Counted from the first letter of the stretch, positions 1 through 6,184 are shown. The stretch is DNA of 6,184 nt from Acidobacteriota bacterium (GCA_021810175.1 JAJZJJ010000191.1:1-6184); one strand, 5' to 3'. The notes: a model not told the origin generated them from the letters alone. Numbers and translations are program-made.

Positions 1-3000
1 GGCCAGGATGGTGCCGCCGTACCGGCCGTCGCTATTCACCGCGGTGGTCACATTGCTGTCCGTCACGCTGAACGGGAACCCAGTGTGCCAGAACATGGTG
101 CCAGCAATCTGCCAGCCGCCAGTCAGCATTTTGGGGCCGCCGAAGTGCGGGATATCGATGATGTAGTCGCCGTTCACATTATGGCGCAGATCGTAGTCGG
201 CATTGCCGTAGTTCAGCGCCAGGTTGAATGGATCAATCGGAACATAGGCGTTGCCACCGACAGGATTGCCGAAGGGCAGAATACCGCCGTTGGAGATTTC
301 ATCCAAAGCATGGCTGTAGGTGTAGTTGATCATCCCGGTGAAGTCCTTGCCCTCATACTTCACTGTCGTAATCAGACCGTTGTAATTGGAGCTTGCGGCG
401 CTCTCGATCTCGGTGATTTGACCAAACAAAGGCAGCGCGGTATTCGTCGGCAACCCCCCAAACGCGGATCCCGCGCCCGCCTGAGAGGCGTTGACGCCGT
501 TGTTCTGGACCGGCTCATGGTAACCATGGTTGCCCACGTAGCCGATCTGGAAGCTGGTGTGGTTCCCAAGCTGCTGCTGCACCTGCAGACTGTATTCGTC
601 GTAGGTGGGGTAGTGCAGGTTGCGGTCCACGTTGAACATATTGGGAGCCGTGAAGTTGGGATCGGACGCCGAGATGGTATCGTAGCTGCCGCCCGACTTG
701 AAGCCGGACTGGAAGGCCGAGTCGGTCCCTGCCAGCACACTCGTGAAGCTTCCGGCAGCCGATGGGTCCGCCGGAGCAAACAGCGCGTTGAACTGCGGAT
801 TCAGAGGCGCGTTGCTCAGCATGCTGTCGGCGATGGTGGCCGGGAAGATGTCCGTGAACATTCCGAAACCGCCACGAAGAAGCGTATGCGGATGATTGGG
901 GACCGAGTAGGTGAAGCCAACGCGGGGCAGGAGCGCAAACGGCTGGTACTTGTTGAAGGTCTGGTGAAGACCGGAAACGATCACCTGGTTATACGGTGTA
1001 CTCAGACCCGCCGTCACGTTGTTGTAGCTGCCGGCAAAGCGCGCCAGGCAGTTTACCTGACAAGTCGGGTTTTGATTCTTCTCGAGCCGGATTCCGCCGG
1101 TGAGCTGCAGGTTCGGGGTGACTTTCCATTGATCCTGGATATAGGCGCCCAGGTTATAGAGTGCGATCGGCGCGCTGGCTCGGGTCGGGAAGTTCTGAAG
1201 TCCCTCCAACATCAAACCGTCGCCGAAGAAGTCGCTTCCGCCGAATGGGCCGCTGGCCGCCGGTCCGAACTCGAAGGCCAGGGGCGTGGTCAGGACCTGG
1301 AGGTCAAAATCTGTCACGTCGTCGCGCTTGAAGATCACGCCGAAGCTGGTAGTGTGGGTTCCGTGGGTCCAGCTGACGTCATCGTTCGCCTGGTACTGCG
1401 TGACATTGCGTCCCTGTGGCCAGTCGTAGCTTTCGCCACCCATGTTGCTGAAAGATCCGTCTCCAAACTCCATTCCATAGGGGAAGGTTGCCGTTGCCTG
1501 GGCCTGGTTCACGCTCACGAACTTGGCGCTGTACCATGCGCCGGAGAGGATGAACTGGTTGACCACGGTCGGAGAGAAGGTGTGCGTCTCTTCCAGCTGG
1601 CCTTCGTAATCCGGCTGGTCGCTCTCCGCGTTAAAGACCGGGTTGACGGGATCGACGTAGGTCGGCTGGATGCCATGATCGTATTTGAAGTGGACAAAGG
1701 CGGTATCGTTTTGCCCGAGTTTATAGTCCACACGAGCCGTGACCAGATTTTCCTTCAGGAAGTTCTTCGGATTGGCGGACAGGAATTCCGAATAGGTCAG
1801 GCCTGTCGGGAATACGTTATTCCAGACGCAGTTTCCTTTTTTGTCGGTCGCGATGCAGTCGTTGCCCGCACCGACCGATGACCCCTGGGCCAGGGATGCC
1901 TGATTGGCGCGCGGCGTTCCGGCATAGAGGCTGAACATGTGCTTGTAGAACGCGCATTCGCCGCCATTCCCATTGGCATACAGGGAGCTGGTGTTGTTGT
2001 CGCAGTTGCCGTCGTTACCGAGCACGCTGGGGTTGGTGATGGTCCACTCCGTCTGGCCATCGGCGTTCAGCCCCTGCATTGCGGTCCCGGCGGGGTTCAT
2101 CTCGTAGGCCGCGGTCGGGAGGAAAACCGCATCCTGCGGCGCTGTGACAAAGCGCAGGCCCTCATAGTTCACAAAGAAGAACGCCTTGTCCTTCACAATT
2201 GGACCGCCGATCGCGGCCCCCCACTGGTTCGCGTTTGAAAAGGGCTGCGGCGCTCCCGACTGATTGTTGAAATAGTCGTTGGCGTTCATGTCGCTGTTGG
2301 TCCAGTAGTAGGTCGCGTTGCCGTGGAACTGATTGGTACCGGACCGGGTGATGATGTTTTCCTGGACGCCACCCAGAGCGCCATACTGCGCGCTGTAAGC
2401 GTTGGCGACGATATTGACTTCCGCGATGTCGTTGGAGCCCAGCAGCATGTTGCTGGGGCCGGAGTTGTTCAGGTTGAGGAACGGATCGTTATCCTCGGCG
2501 CCGTTGATGGTGAAGTTGTTGGAGGTGGCCGGCAGGCCGAAGGCGGAAGAGTTGCCGTACCCGCCCTGGGTATTCATGACCACGCCCTGCGTCAGGTTGA
2601 CGTAGTAGGTGATGTCGCCGCCCGGATTGGGAAGATTGTGGACCTGCTTCTCGCTGATGGTCGTCGAAATGTCGGAGTTCTGCGGCTGCAGCAGGGGGAC
2701 CGTATTCCCCATGACCTCAACCGTCTGCGAGCCTTTGGCCACGCCCAGGCTGATATTCACGGTCGCGGTCTGGCCGACCGCGACCGCAGTCGTCGCCCGC
2801 TTCGCCTGGAAGCCGGACATCGAGACCGTCACGGTGTAAGTGCCTGGCTGCAGCAGGCCGATGTGATAGTCGCCGGCCGCTCCGGTCTTGATCGTCTTGG
2901 TGAGTCCGGTTCCGGTGTTCTTCACCACGACTGTAGCGCCGGGGATGGCTGCGCCGCTCTGGTCGGTGACGATTCCAGCTACGTCGCCGGAAATCAGCGA

Positions 3001-3102
3001 CTGCGCCGCCACATAGCGGGGAACCATCAGCAGGAGAGGGACTCCGACGGCCAGCAGCAGCATCAGAAACCGCTGGGTCCAACACGGGTAAGGCTTACTC
3101 AT
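1..3102 (-). CDS. Oar-like TonB-dependent outer-membrane receptor/transporter with N-terminal carboxypeptidase-regulatory-like domain (partial, C-terminus beyond window)
   Basis: Outer-membrane beta-barrel protein expected to take up or bind a large substrate with energy from TonB-ExbB-ExbD; the substrate cannot be told from sequence. I translated the minus strand from ATG at 3102 to base 1: 1034 codons, no stop, so no frameshift, and the gene is cut by the window edge. The start has GGAGG (3109-3113) six bases upstream. Residues 1-34 form a signal peptide: Arg11, then a Leu-rich core, ending VAAQ. Residues 38-120 are a carboxypeptidase-regulatory-like (Ig-type) fold with GIVTDQSGAAIPGATV and PGTYTVTVSMSGF. 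Residues 128-258 are the plug, with NNFTINGAEDND and EVNIVANAYSAQYGALGG. The rest is barrel: GPIVKDKAFFFVNYEGLR (301-318), YIQDQWKVTPNLQLTGGIR (654-672), NYTYSHALDE (926-935), DYDLRHNVNGDY (969-980). Family members usually have about 1050-1250 residues, so perhaps 50-200 are missing. I see no certain TonB box; QTVEVMG (126-132) is a weak candidate. Family assignment is strong; substrate unknown. Confidence 0.93.
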   Translation of the reverse strand, partial: MSKPYPCWTQRFLMLLLAVGVPLLLMVPRYVAAQSLISGDVAGIVTDQSGAAIPGATVVVKNTGTGLTKTIKTGAAGDYHIGLLQPGTYTVTVSMSGFQAKRATTAVAVGQTATVNISLGVAKGSQTVEVMGNTVPLLQPQNSDISTTISEKQVHNLPNPGGDITYYVNLTQGVVMNTQGGYGNSSAFGLPATSNNFTINGAEDNDPFLNLNNSGPSNMLLGSNDIAEVNIVANAYSAQYGALGGVQENIITRSGTNQFHGNATYYWTNSDMNANDYFNNQSGAPQPFSNANQWGAAIGGPIVKDKAFFFVNYEGLRFVTAPQDAVFLPTAAYEMNPAGTAMQGLNADGQTEWTITNPSVLGNDGNCDNNTSSLYANGNGGECAFYKHMFSLYAGTPRANQASLAQGSSVGAGNDCIATDKKGNCVWNNVFPTGLTYSEFLSANPKNFLKENLVTARVDYKLGQNDTAFVHFKYDHGIQPTYVDPVNPVFNAESDQPDYEGQLEETHTFSPTVVNQFILSGAWYSAKFVSVNQAQATATFPYGMEFGDGSFSNMGGESYDWPQGRNVTQYQANDDVSWTHGTHTTSFGVIFKRDDVTDFDLQVLTTPLAFEFGPAASGPFGGSDFFGDGLMLEGLQNFPTRASAPIALYNLGAYIQDQWKVTPNLQLTGGIRLEKNQNPTCQVNCLARFAGSYNNVTAGLSTPYNQVIVSGLHQTFNKYQPFALLPRVGFTYSVPNHPHTLLRGGFGMFTDIFPATIADSMLSNAPLNPQFNALFAPADPSAAGSFTSVLAGTDSAFQSGFKSGGSYDTISASDPNFTAPNMFNVDRNLHYPTYDEYSLQVQQQLGNHTSFQIGYVGNHGYHEPVQNNGVNASQAGAGSAFGGLPTNTALPLFGQITEIESAASSNYNGLITTVKYEGKDFTGMINYTYSHALDEISNGGILPFGNPVGGNAYVPIDPFNLALNYGNADYDLRHNVNGDYIIDIPHFGGPKMLTGGWQIAGTMFWHTGFPFSVTDSNVTTAVNSDGRYGGTILA

Positions 3103-3108
3103 GCAAAT

Positions 3109-3113
3109 CCTCC
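3109..3113 (-). promoter_or_regulatory. Ribosome binding site of the Oar-like gene
   Basis: On the minus strand the sequence reads GGAGG followed by six bases and ATG at 3102. This strong Shine-Dalgarno fixes the start codon, and the encoded N-terminus is a good signal peptide, which agrees with it. Confidence 0.8.
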
Positions 3114-3231
3114 AGAAAATCTTTCAGCGTCGACTCAGCTCGACCATTCGACAGGGATGGGGAGTAACCGATTGTCCTGTTCACTAGCAATTCACATTCC
3201 AGACTGCGTGGCCTTAATGTCTTTGTGATTG

Positions 3232-3247
3232 AGTGATTTGCGTCACA
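3232..3247. promoter_or_regulatory. CRP/FNR-family-like operator palindrome
   Basis: The sequence AGTGA-TTTGCG-TCACA matches the CRP-type half-site pattern TGTGA-N6-TCACA in nine of ten bases. A further TTGTGA at 3223-3228 pairs with TCACAA at 3243-3248 across a 14-base spacer, so there are three related half-sites in 26 bases. It lies about 130 bases upstream of the Oar-like start and about 75 bases upstream of the candidate htpX -35. That a CRP-family regulator binds here is an inference, and such short matches also arise by chance. Confidence 0.3.
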
Positions 3248-3321
3248 ACCGGTGCGGGACCTGCCTGGTACGATCCCGGATTCTGGAGACGAGCACAGGA
3301 ATGCATACAATTTATGGGATT

Positions 3322-3349
3322 TTGAAGATTCCATAGTTGCGCCTAATAT
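3322..3349 (+). promoter_or_regulatory. Candidate sigma-70-type promoter for htpX
   Basis: TTGAAG (3322-3327, four of six consensus bases) is separated by 16 bases from TAATAT (3344-3349, four of six), in the most AT-rich part of the intergenic region. Transcription would begin near 3356, giving an htpX leader of about 160 bases that could fold into the small hairpins at 3362-3381 and 3400-3417. The -35 sits in the loop of a 7-bp inverted repeat (3314-3334), a possible operator. I saw neither a CIRCE element nor a good sigma-32-type promoter, so heat-shock control by those routes is not supported. Confidence 0.35.
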
Positions 3350-3506
3350 TCTCCTTTTACAGGGTGGGTCGGGCTGCACCCCGAAAGGAACGTCAAGATC
3401 CTGGGATTTCCCACAGGTTCGCAATGCCGGACCCGGTGCCGCGTCCTTTCGTCAGCCGCAGCATCTGTAAATCTGTGGAAAACTAGAGACGGCGCCTCAA
3501 CTATAT

Positions 3507-3513
3507 AAGGAGG
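3507..3513 (+). promoter_or_regulatory. Ribosome binding site of htpX
   Basis: AAGGAGG ends four bases before ATG at 3518. It is a near-perfect Shine-Dalgarno with a slightly short spacer, and it decides the htpX start. Confidence 0.8.
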
Positions 3514-3517
3514 CTTT

Positions 3518-4384
3518 ATGAATGCCCTGAAGACAACGTTGCTGCTGACAACGCTGACCGTGCTGCTGGTTCTCATCGGAAGCCACTGGGGCGAAAACGG
3601 AGCGATCCTTGCGTTCGTCATCGCAGCCGGCATGAACTTCTTCAGCTATTTCTATTCGGACAAGCTGGCCCTCCGCATGTACCGCGCCCAGCCGGTTTCG
3701 CGGGAAGAGCTGCCCCGCGCCTACGAGGTAGTCGAACGCATGACCGGACGGCTGGGCCTGCCGATGCCGAAGATCTACGTCATCCCCACCGAGTCGCCGA
3801 ATGCATTTGCGACCGGGCGCAACCCGAAGCACGCCTCGGTCGCCGTCACCCACGGCATTCTCCAGTTGCTCAACGACGACGAGCTGGAAGGGGTTCTTGC
3901 GCATGAACTGGGGCACGTCCGCAACCGCGATATTCTCACCAGCTCGATTGCGGCTACTCTGGCCGGCGCCATCACGCTTATTGCCCGGATGATGTGGTGG
4001 GCGGACCTGTTTGGAGGATATGGAGGCGGCGGGTCGGATCGGCGTAACGGGGTCTTCAGCACGCTCGCCATGCTGATCCTCGCGCCGATTGCGGCGATGA
4101 TGATCCAGCTGTGGGTTTCCCGGACGCGCGAATATGAAGCGGATGCCACTGGGGCTCACATCACCGGCAATCCCTATGCGCTGGCCAGCGCGCTGGAGAA
4201 GCTGGATGCTTATTCGAAGCGGATGCCCATGGCGGGTTCAGCCTCCACCGCGCATCTGTTCATCGTGCAGCCGCTGCTGAGCCGGGCCGAGTTCGCCAAT
4301 CTTTTCTCCACTCATCCTCCGATCGCCAAGCGGATCGAGCGCCTGATCGGCCGTCCGAGCGTCTACGGCGCTCCGCAGCGTTGA
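3518..4384 (+). CDS. htpX: HtpX, membrane-bound zinc metalloprotease (M48B)
   Basis: HtpX is an inner-membrane endopeptidase with its active site at the cytoplasmic side. In E. coli it degrades misfolded or damaged membrane proteins together with FtsH. The 288-residue product has the family's usual length and order. There are two N-terminal membrane helices (about 4-21 and 25-44). The substrate-strand region holds SPNAFATGRNPKHASVAVT (93-111). The zinc site is HELGH at 129-133 (His129, His133, catalytic Glu130). Two more hydrophobic segments lie at about 143-160 and 181-200. The third zinc ligand is Glu205 in SRTREYEADATGA, and the C-terminal signature is STHPPIAKRIERL (264-276). A Gly-rich stretch (166-172) sits between the third and fourth hydrophobic segments. 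All catalytic residues are present, so the enzyme should be active. The start is fixed by AAGGAGG. A stem-loop follows the stop directly. Confidence 0.95.
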   Translation: MNALKTTLLLTTLTVLLVLIGSHWGENGAILAFVIAAGMNFFSYFYSDKLALRMYRAQPVSREELPRAYEVVERMTGRLGLPMPKIYVIPTESPNAFATGRNPKHASVAVTHGILQLLNDDELEGVLAHELGHVRNRDILTSSIAATLAGAITLIARMMWWADLFGGYGGGGSDRRNGVFSTLAMLILAPIAAMMIQLWVSRTREYEADATGAHITGNPYALASALEKLDAYSKRMPMAGSASTAHLFIVQPLLSRAEFANLFSTHPPIAKRIERLIGRPSVYGAPQR

Positions 4385-4386
4385 TC

Positions 4387-4419
4387 CTGAAGGGGGCAGC
4401 GGGGTTCTGCTCCCTTCAG
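4387..4419 (+). terminator. Stem-loop after htpX, possible terminator or mRNA 3'-end stabiliser
   Basis: Starting two bases after the htpX stop, 4387-4399 pairs with 4407-4419: 13 bp (CTGAAGGG, one G-T pair, then GCAG) with a 7-base loop. There is no T-run directly after the stem. The nearest one, six T at 4455-4460, is 35 bases on and follows only a weak 4+3 bp hairpin (4428-4452). It is therefore not a classic intrinsic terminator; it may stabilise the htpX message or attenuate read-through into the next gene. Confidence 0.45.
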
Positions 4420-4462
4420 CTGACCCTGTACCTGGCGGCTTGCGGCCTGTACCCTTTTTTGC

Positions 4463-4957
4463 ATGAAGACTTTCCTGCGCACCTTCGCGTGGCTGCCCCT
4501 GATCGTCTGGCTCGGAGGTGAATTTTTCTTCGTCATCACCGCCTGGGCGGCGTTCCATACGCTCCCTTACAACACCCAAGCGGCCGGCACGATCGTGAGG
4601 CTTTGCCTCGTCACGCTCCACCGCGAAGGCATCTACTGCGGCTGCATCATGATTGTTTTTCTTGCCCTCGGCTTTGGGGCCCGCGCCTTCCGCTCCACGG
4701 CATTGCCCGCAATTCTGGCCGTCCTTATTATGATGGGCCTCACGGCGTACTCGCAGTATTCCATCATCCCGCGGATGGACCGCGATTTGGCCGCCACTGG
4801 CGGAACCATCGAATCCGTTCCGGCCACCAATCCCAGCCGCGTCGAGTTCAACCGCCTGCACCACGTCTCTGTGGATGTCGAATCGGCGGTGATGATTGGC
4901 GGCATTCTGGTTGCCGTGCTGCTCGCTCACGCCTCCGGGATTGAAGATCGCCGCTGA
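4463..4957 (+). CDS. DUF4149-like four-helix membrane protein
   Basis: Small integral membrane protein of 164 residues with unknown biochemical function. Hydrophobic segments lie at about 8-31, 54-72, 78-97 and 138-156. The pattern fits the DUF4149 (TMEM205-like) family: WLGGEFFFV in the first helix, a hydrophobic second and third helix, SQYSIIPRMDRDL (97-109) in the loop, then FNRLHHVSVDVESAVMIGG (129-147) leading into the last helix. I recognise this by pattern, so the family name is likely but not certain. The first upstream in-frame stop is TGA at 4421, and no ATG, GTG or TTG lies between it and 4463, so the ATG at 4463 is the only reasonable start. It has no Shine-Dalgarno: the preceding bases are CCCTTTTTTGC. 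It follows htpX by 78 bases on the same strand, so co-transcription is possible. Confidence 0.75.
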   Translation: MKTFLRTFAWLPLIVWLGGEFFFVITAWAAFHTLPYNTQAAGTIVRLCLVTLHREGIYCGCIMIVFLALGFGARAFRSTALPAILAVLIMMGLTAYSQYSIIPRMDRDLAATGGTIESVPATNPSRVEFNRLHHVSVDVESAVMIGGILVAVLLAHASGIEDRR

Positions 4958-4988
4958 CGGTTTGGGACCGCCGGCGGCTCGCCTCTCT
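4958..4988. other. Short convergent intergenic gap
   Basis: Thirty-one bases separate the stops of the DUF4149-like gene and ychF. They include a GC palindrome (CCGCCGGCGG, 4968-4977) and a weak 4-bp hairpin (GGCG/CGCC, 4973-4983) followed by TCTCTTT. No convincing terminator is present for either direction, so read-through and antisense overlap of the two messages are plausible. Confidence 0.5.
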
Positions 4989-6068
4989 TTACCCGCTGTG
5001 CCGGATGTGCAGCACATCGCCGTCCTGCACCAGGTAGTCCTTGCCCTCCAGCCGCAGCGTTCCCTGCGAACGCGCCACCGCTTCGGACCCGGCTTCCAGC
5101 AGAGTGTCCCAGTGGATCGTCTCCGCCCGGATAAAGTGCTTCTCCAGGTCGGTGTGGATCGCTCCGGCCGCTTCCTGAGCTCGCGAATTGGCCGGCACCG
5201 TCCACGCCCGGCACTCGTCCTCGCCTACCGTAAAGAAGCTGATCAGGCCCAGCAGCTCATAGCTTCGCCGGATCAGGCGCACCAGTCCGCTCTCCCGCAG
5301 CCCGTAGGACGACAGAAATTCCTGCGCCTCCGCATCTTCCATTTCCGACAGCTCGGCTTCCACTTTGCCGCAGAAGGCCGTCACCCCGGAATTCCTGCGC
5401 GACGCCAGCTCCGTCAGCCCGTACTTCTCGCCTGCCTTCTCGAGATCCTCGCCGAGGGTCATGCTCTCCGAGAGATTAAGGGCATAGAGGATGGGCTTCT
5501 GCGACAGAAACATGAAGCCGCGAATGAGCTTCTCCTCTTCGGAGGAGATCTCCAGTTCGCGCAGCGGCTTCTCGGCTTCCAGAGCCTCTTTACAGCGCAG
5601 CAGCAGCGCGTTTTCCTTTTCCAGATCCGGGGTGCGCATCTTCTTCAGGTCTTTTTGCAGCCGCTCCAGCCGCTTCTCCACCTGGCCGAGATCCGAGATG
5701 ATCAGGTCGAACTCCACTTTTTTCGCGTCCCGCAATGGGTCGACGCCGTCCATGAGCGGCACCGCGTCGTTCTCGAACGCGCGCAGCACATGGATCAGCG
5801 CATCCACATTCCGCAGCGAGGCGAGGAACGCCGTCTCCTTCAGCGCCTCCTGCCCAATGGCAGCCACATCCGCATACTCCACCGTGGCATGCACCAGCTT
5901 CTTTGGGTTAAAGAGGGCCGCCAGCCGGTCCAGCCGGTCGTCGGGAACCTTTGCGATTCCCAGATGCGCCTCGCGCGAGTATCCGCGATCCTCAACGTTG
6001 ACGCGGGTCAGAATTTTAAACAACGAGGTCTTGCCCGCCTGGGGCAGCCCGATAATGCCAGTTTTCAT
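4989..6068 (-). CDS. ychF: Divergent YchF-type (DUF933) ribosome-associated P-loop ATPase
   Basis: YchF/Obg-family TRAFAC NTPases prefer ATP, associate with ribosomes and act in translation and stress responses. The 359-residue product compares with 363 for E. coli YchF. It shows a P-loop GLPQAGKT (7-14), KVPDDRLDRLA (40-50), FEND (98-101), a long charged helical region suited to a coiled coil (about 115-180), the adenine-specificity motif as NLSE (198-201) and a very well kept C-terminal TGS region (about 276-357) with RAWTVP, GAIHTDLEKHFIRAETI and EGKDYLVQDGDV. Departures from E. coli YchF, as I align it from memory: no equivalent of the NFPFCTIEPN switch segment with its redox cysteine, DVAA (67-70) for DIAG, no Gly-rich GASKGEGLGN segment, and Leu105 where the catalytic histidine is expected. 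The start has AGGGA six bases upstream (6075-6079). It may be a YchF paralogue rather than the orthologue; membership of the superfamily is secure. Confidence 0.88.
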   Translation of the reverse strand: MKTGIIGLPQAGKTSLFKILTRVNVEDRGYSREAHLGIAKVPDDRLDRLAALFNPKKLVHATVEYADVAAIGQEALKETAFLASLRNVDALIHVLRAFENDAVPLMDGVDPLRDAKKVEFDLIISDLGQVEKRLERLQKDLKKMRTPDLEKENALLLRCKEALEAEKPLRELEISSEEEKLIRGFMFLSQKPILYALNLSESMTLGEDLEKAGEKYGLTELASRRNSGVTAFCGKVEAELSEMEDAEAQEFLSSYGLRESGLVRLIRRSYELLGLISFFTVGEDECRAWTVPANSRAQEAAGAIHTDLEKHFIRAETIHWDTLLEAGSEAVARSQGTLRLEGKDYLVQDGDVLHIRHSG

Positions 6069-6074
6069 AGCAAT

Positions 6075-6079
6075 TCCCT
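6075..6079 (-). promoter_or_regulatory. Ribosome binding site of ychF
   Basis: AGGGA on the minus strand lies six bases before ATG at 6068. It is moderate but correctly spaced, and the product starts directly with MKTGIIGLP, as YchF proteins do. A 5-bp inverted repeat (AGAGA-CTAA-TCTCT, 6084-6097) lies just upstream. Confidence 0.6.
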
Positions 6080-6099
6080 GTGTAGAGACTAATCTCTGA

Positions 6100-6183
6100 T
6101 CATAAAGCCTGTGTGCGCTTCACCACGACGGCAGGGACCGGCAGCGCGGCCTCCGGCGCGCTCCTCTCCTGCGAATTCAATCC
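6100..6183 (-). CDS. Possible C-terminal tail of a gene upstream of ychF (partial)
   Basis: From the right edge a minus-strand frame of 27 codons runs to TGA at 6102-6100. It has G or C in most third positions, as expected for a gene in this genome, and ends in the protein-like tail ALPVPAVVVKRTQAL. The stop lies 31 bases before the ychF start, which would fit a leftward operon. The fragment is too short to name. In many bacteria pth (peptidyl-tRNA hydrolase) precedes ychF, but nothing visible here proves that identity. Alternatively the stretch is non-coding ychF leader. Confidence 0.4.
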   Translation of the reverse strand, partial: GLNSQERSAPEAALPVPAVVVKRTQAL

Positions 6184-6184
6184 C

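Larger units (their letters stand above)
3103..3517. other. Divergent intergenic region between the Oar-like gene and htpX
   Basis: These 415 bases separate two divergent genes and contain no convincing coding sequence. They are visibly more AT-rich than the flanking genes, especially 3300-3360. They hold a rightward sigma-70-like promoter candidate (3322-3349), a CRP/FNR-like palindrome (3232-3247) and small hairpins: 3314-3320 with 3328-3334 (7 bp with one G-T pair, overlapping the candidate -35), 3362-3366 with 3377-3381 (5 bp), and 3400-3405 with 3410-3417 (6 bp with a 2-base bulge). The octamer TGGGATTT occurs at 3315 and again at 3402. For the leftward gene I could not find a -10/-35 pair I would defend. 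Confidence 0.75.

Noticed and set aside
85..1881. 598-codon plus-strand frame
   Set aside because: It is the in-register antisense of the Oar-like gene. Its translation is rich in V, R, H and G, has no recognisable fold, and it stops at a TCA codon of the real gene.
2323..3228. 301-codon plus-strand frame
   Set aside because: Antisense of the signal peptide, regulatory-like domain and plug of the Oar-like protein, with a run-on into the intergenic region; no ribosome site or domain.
3095..3424. 109-codon minus-strand frame across the intergenic region
   Set aside because: It overlaps the Oar-like start by a few bases, lacks its own ribosome site and has no recognisable domain. A short coupled leader peptide cannot be fully excluded, but nothing supports it.
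3252..3470. 72-codon plus-strand frame with GTG start in the intergenic region
   Set aside because: No Shine-Dalgarno before the GTG, no motif, and it spans the candidate htpX promoter.
3497..4159. 220-codon minus-strand frame
   Set aside because: Antisense of htpX; no ribosome site, and the plus-strand product carries all HtpX motifs.
4958..4988. Bidirectional terminator between convergent genes
   Set aside because: Only 4-bp stems and no clean T-run; too weak to call.
4238..5017. 259-codon minus-strand frame
   Set aside because: Opposes the end of htpX and the whole DUF4149-like gene; its product is charged and low in complexity, with no family resemblance.
4896..6092. 398-codon plus-strand frame
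   Set aside because: In-register antisense of ychF, whose protein is recognisable along its full length on the minus strand.
6099..6104. TATGAT as a -10 box for ychF
   Set aside because: Five of six bases match, but there is no -35 at a usable distance, and it overlaps the stop of a possible upstream gene.

Overview
The window reads as chromosomal DNA of a GC-rich (about 60% by eye) diderm bacterium, most likely an acidobacterium. The main reason is a very long Oar-like TonB-dependent outer-membrane protein with an N-terminal carboxypeptidase-regulatory-like domain, a family greatly expanded in Acidobacteriota. The taxonomic call is an inference from family character and codon use, not from a marker gene.

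Layout. From 3102 down to base 1 on the minus strand runs one uninterrupted frame of 1034 codons: the N-terminal and middle parts of the Oar-like protein, cut by the window edge before its stop. Bases 3103-3517 are a divergent intergenic region with a plausible sigma-70-type promoter facing right, a CRP/FNR-like palindrome and several small hairpins. On the plus strand follow htpX (3518-4384), a membrane zinc protease with HELGH, and, after a 78-base gap holding a 13-bp stem-loop, a small four-helix DUF4149-like membrane protein (4463-4957). On the minus strand, converging on it across 31 bases, is a YchF/DUF933-type P-loop ATPase (4989-6068) with an intact P-loop and TGS domain but several missing YchF signature residues. 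A short reading frame entering from the right edge and stopping at 6100 may be the tail of a gene upstream of ychF in the same operon.

How the genes relate. The window does not show a coherent pathway. HtpX works in inner-membrane protein quality control and its neighbour is also a membrane protein, but only proximity links them. YchF belongs to translation and stress physiology. The outer-membrane protein stands alone as far as can be seen. Several very long frames opposite the real genes are in-register antisense shadows.

I found no mobile element, CRISPR array, tRNA, rRNA or defence-like cassette. The most unusual item is the divergent YchF. I do not see a convincing undescribed multi-gene system.
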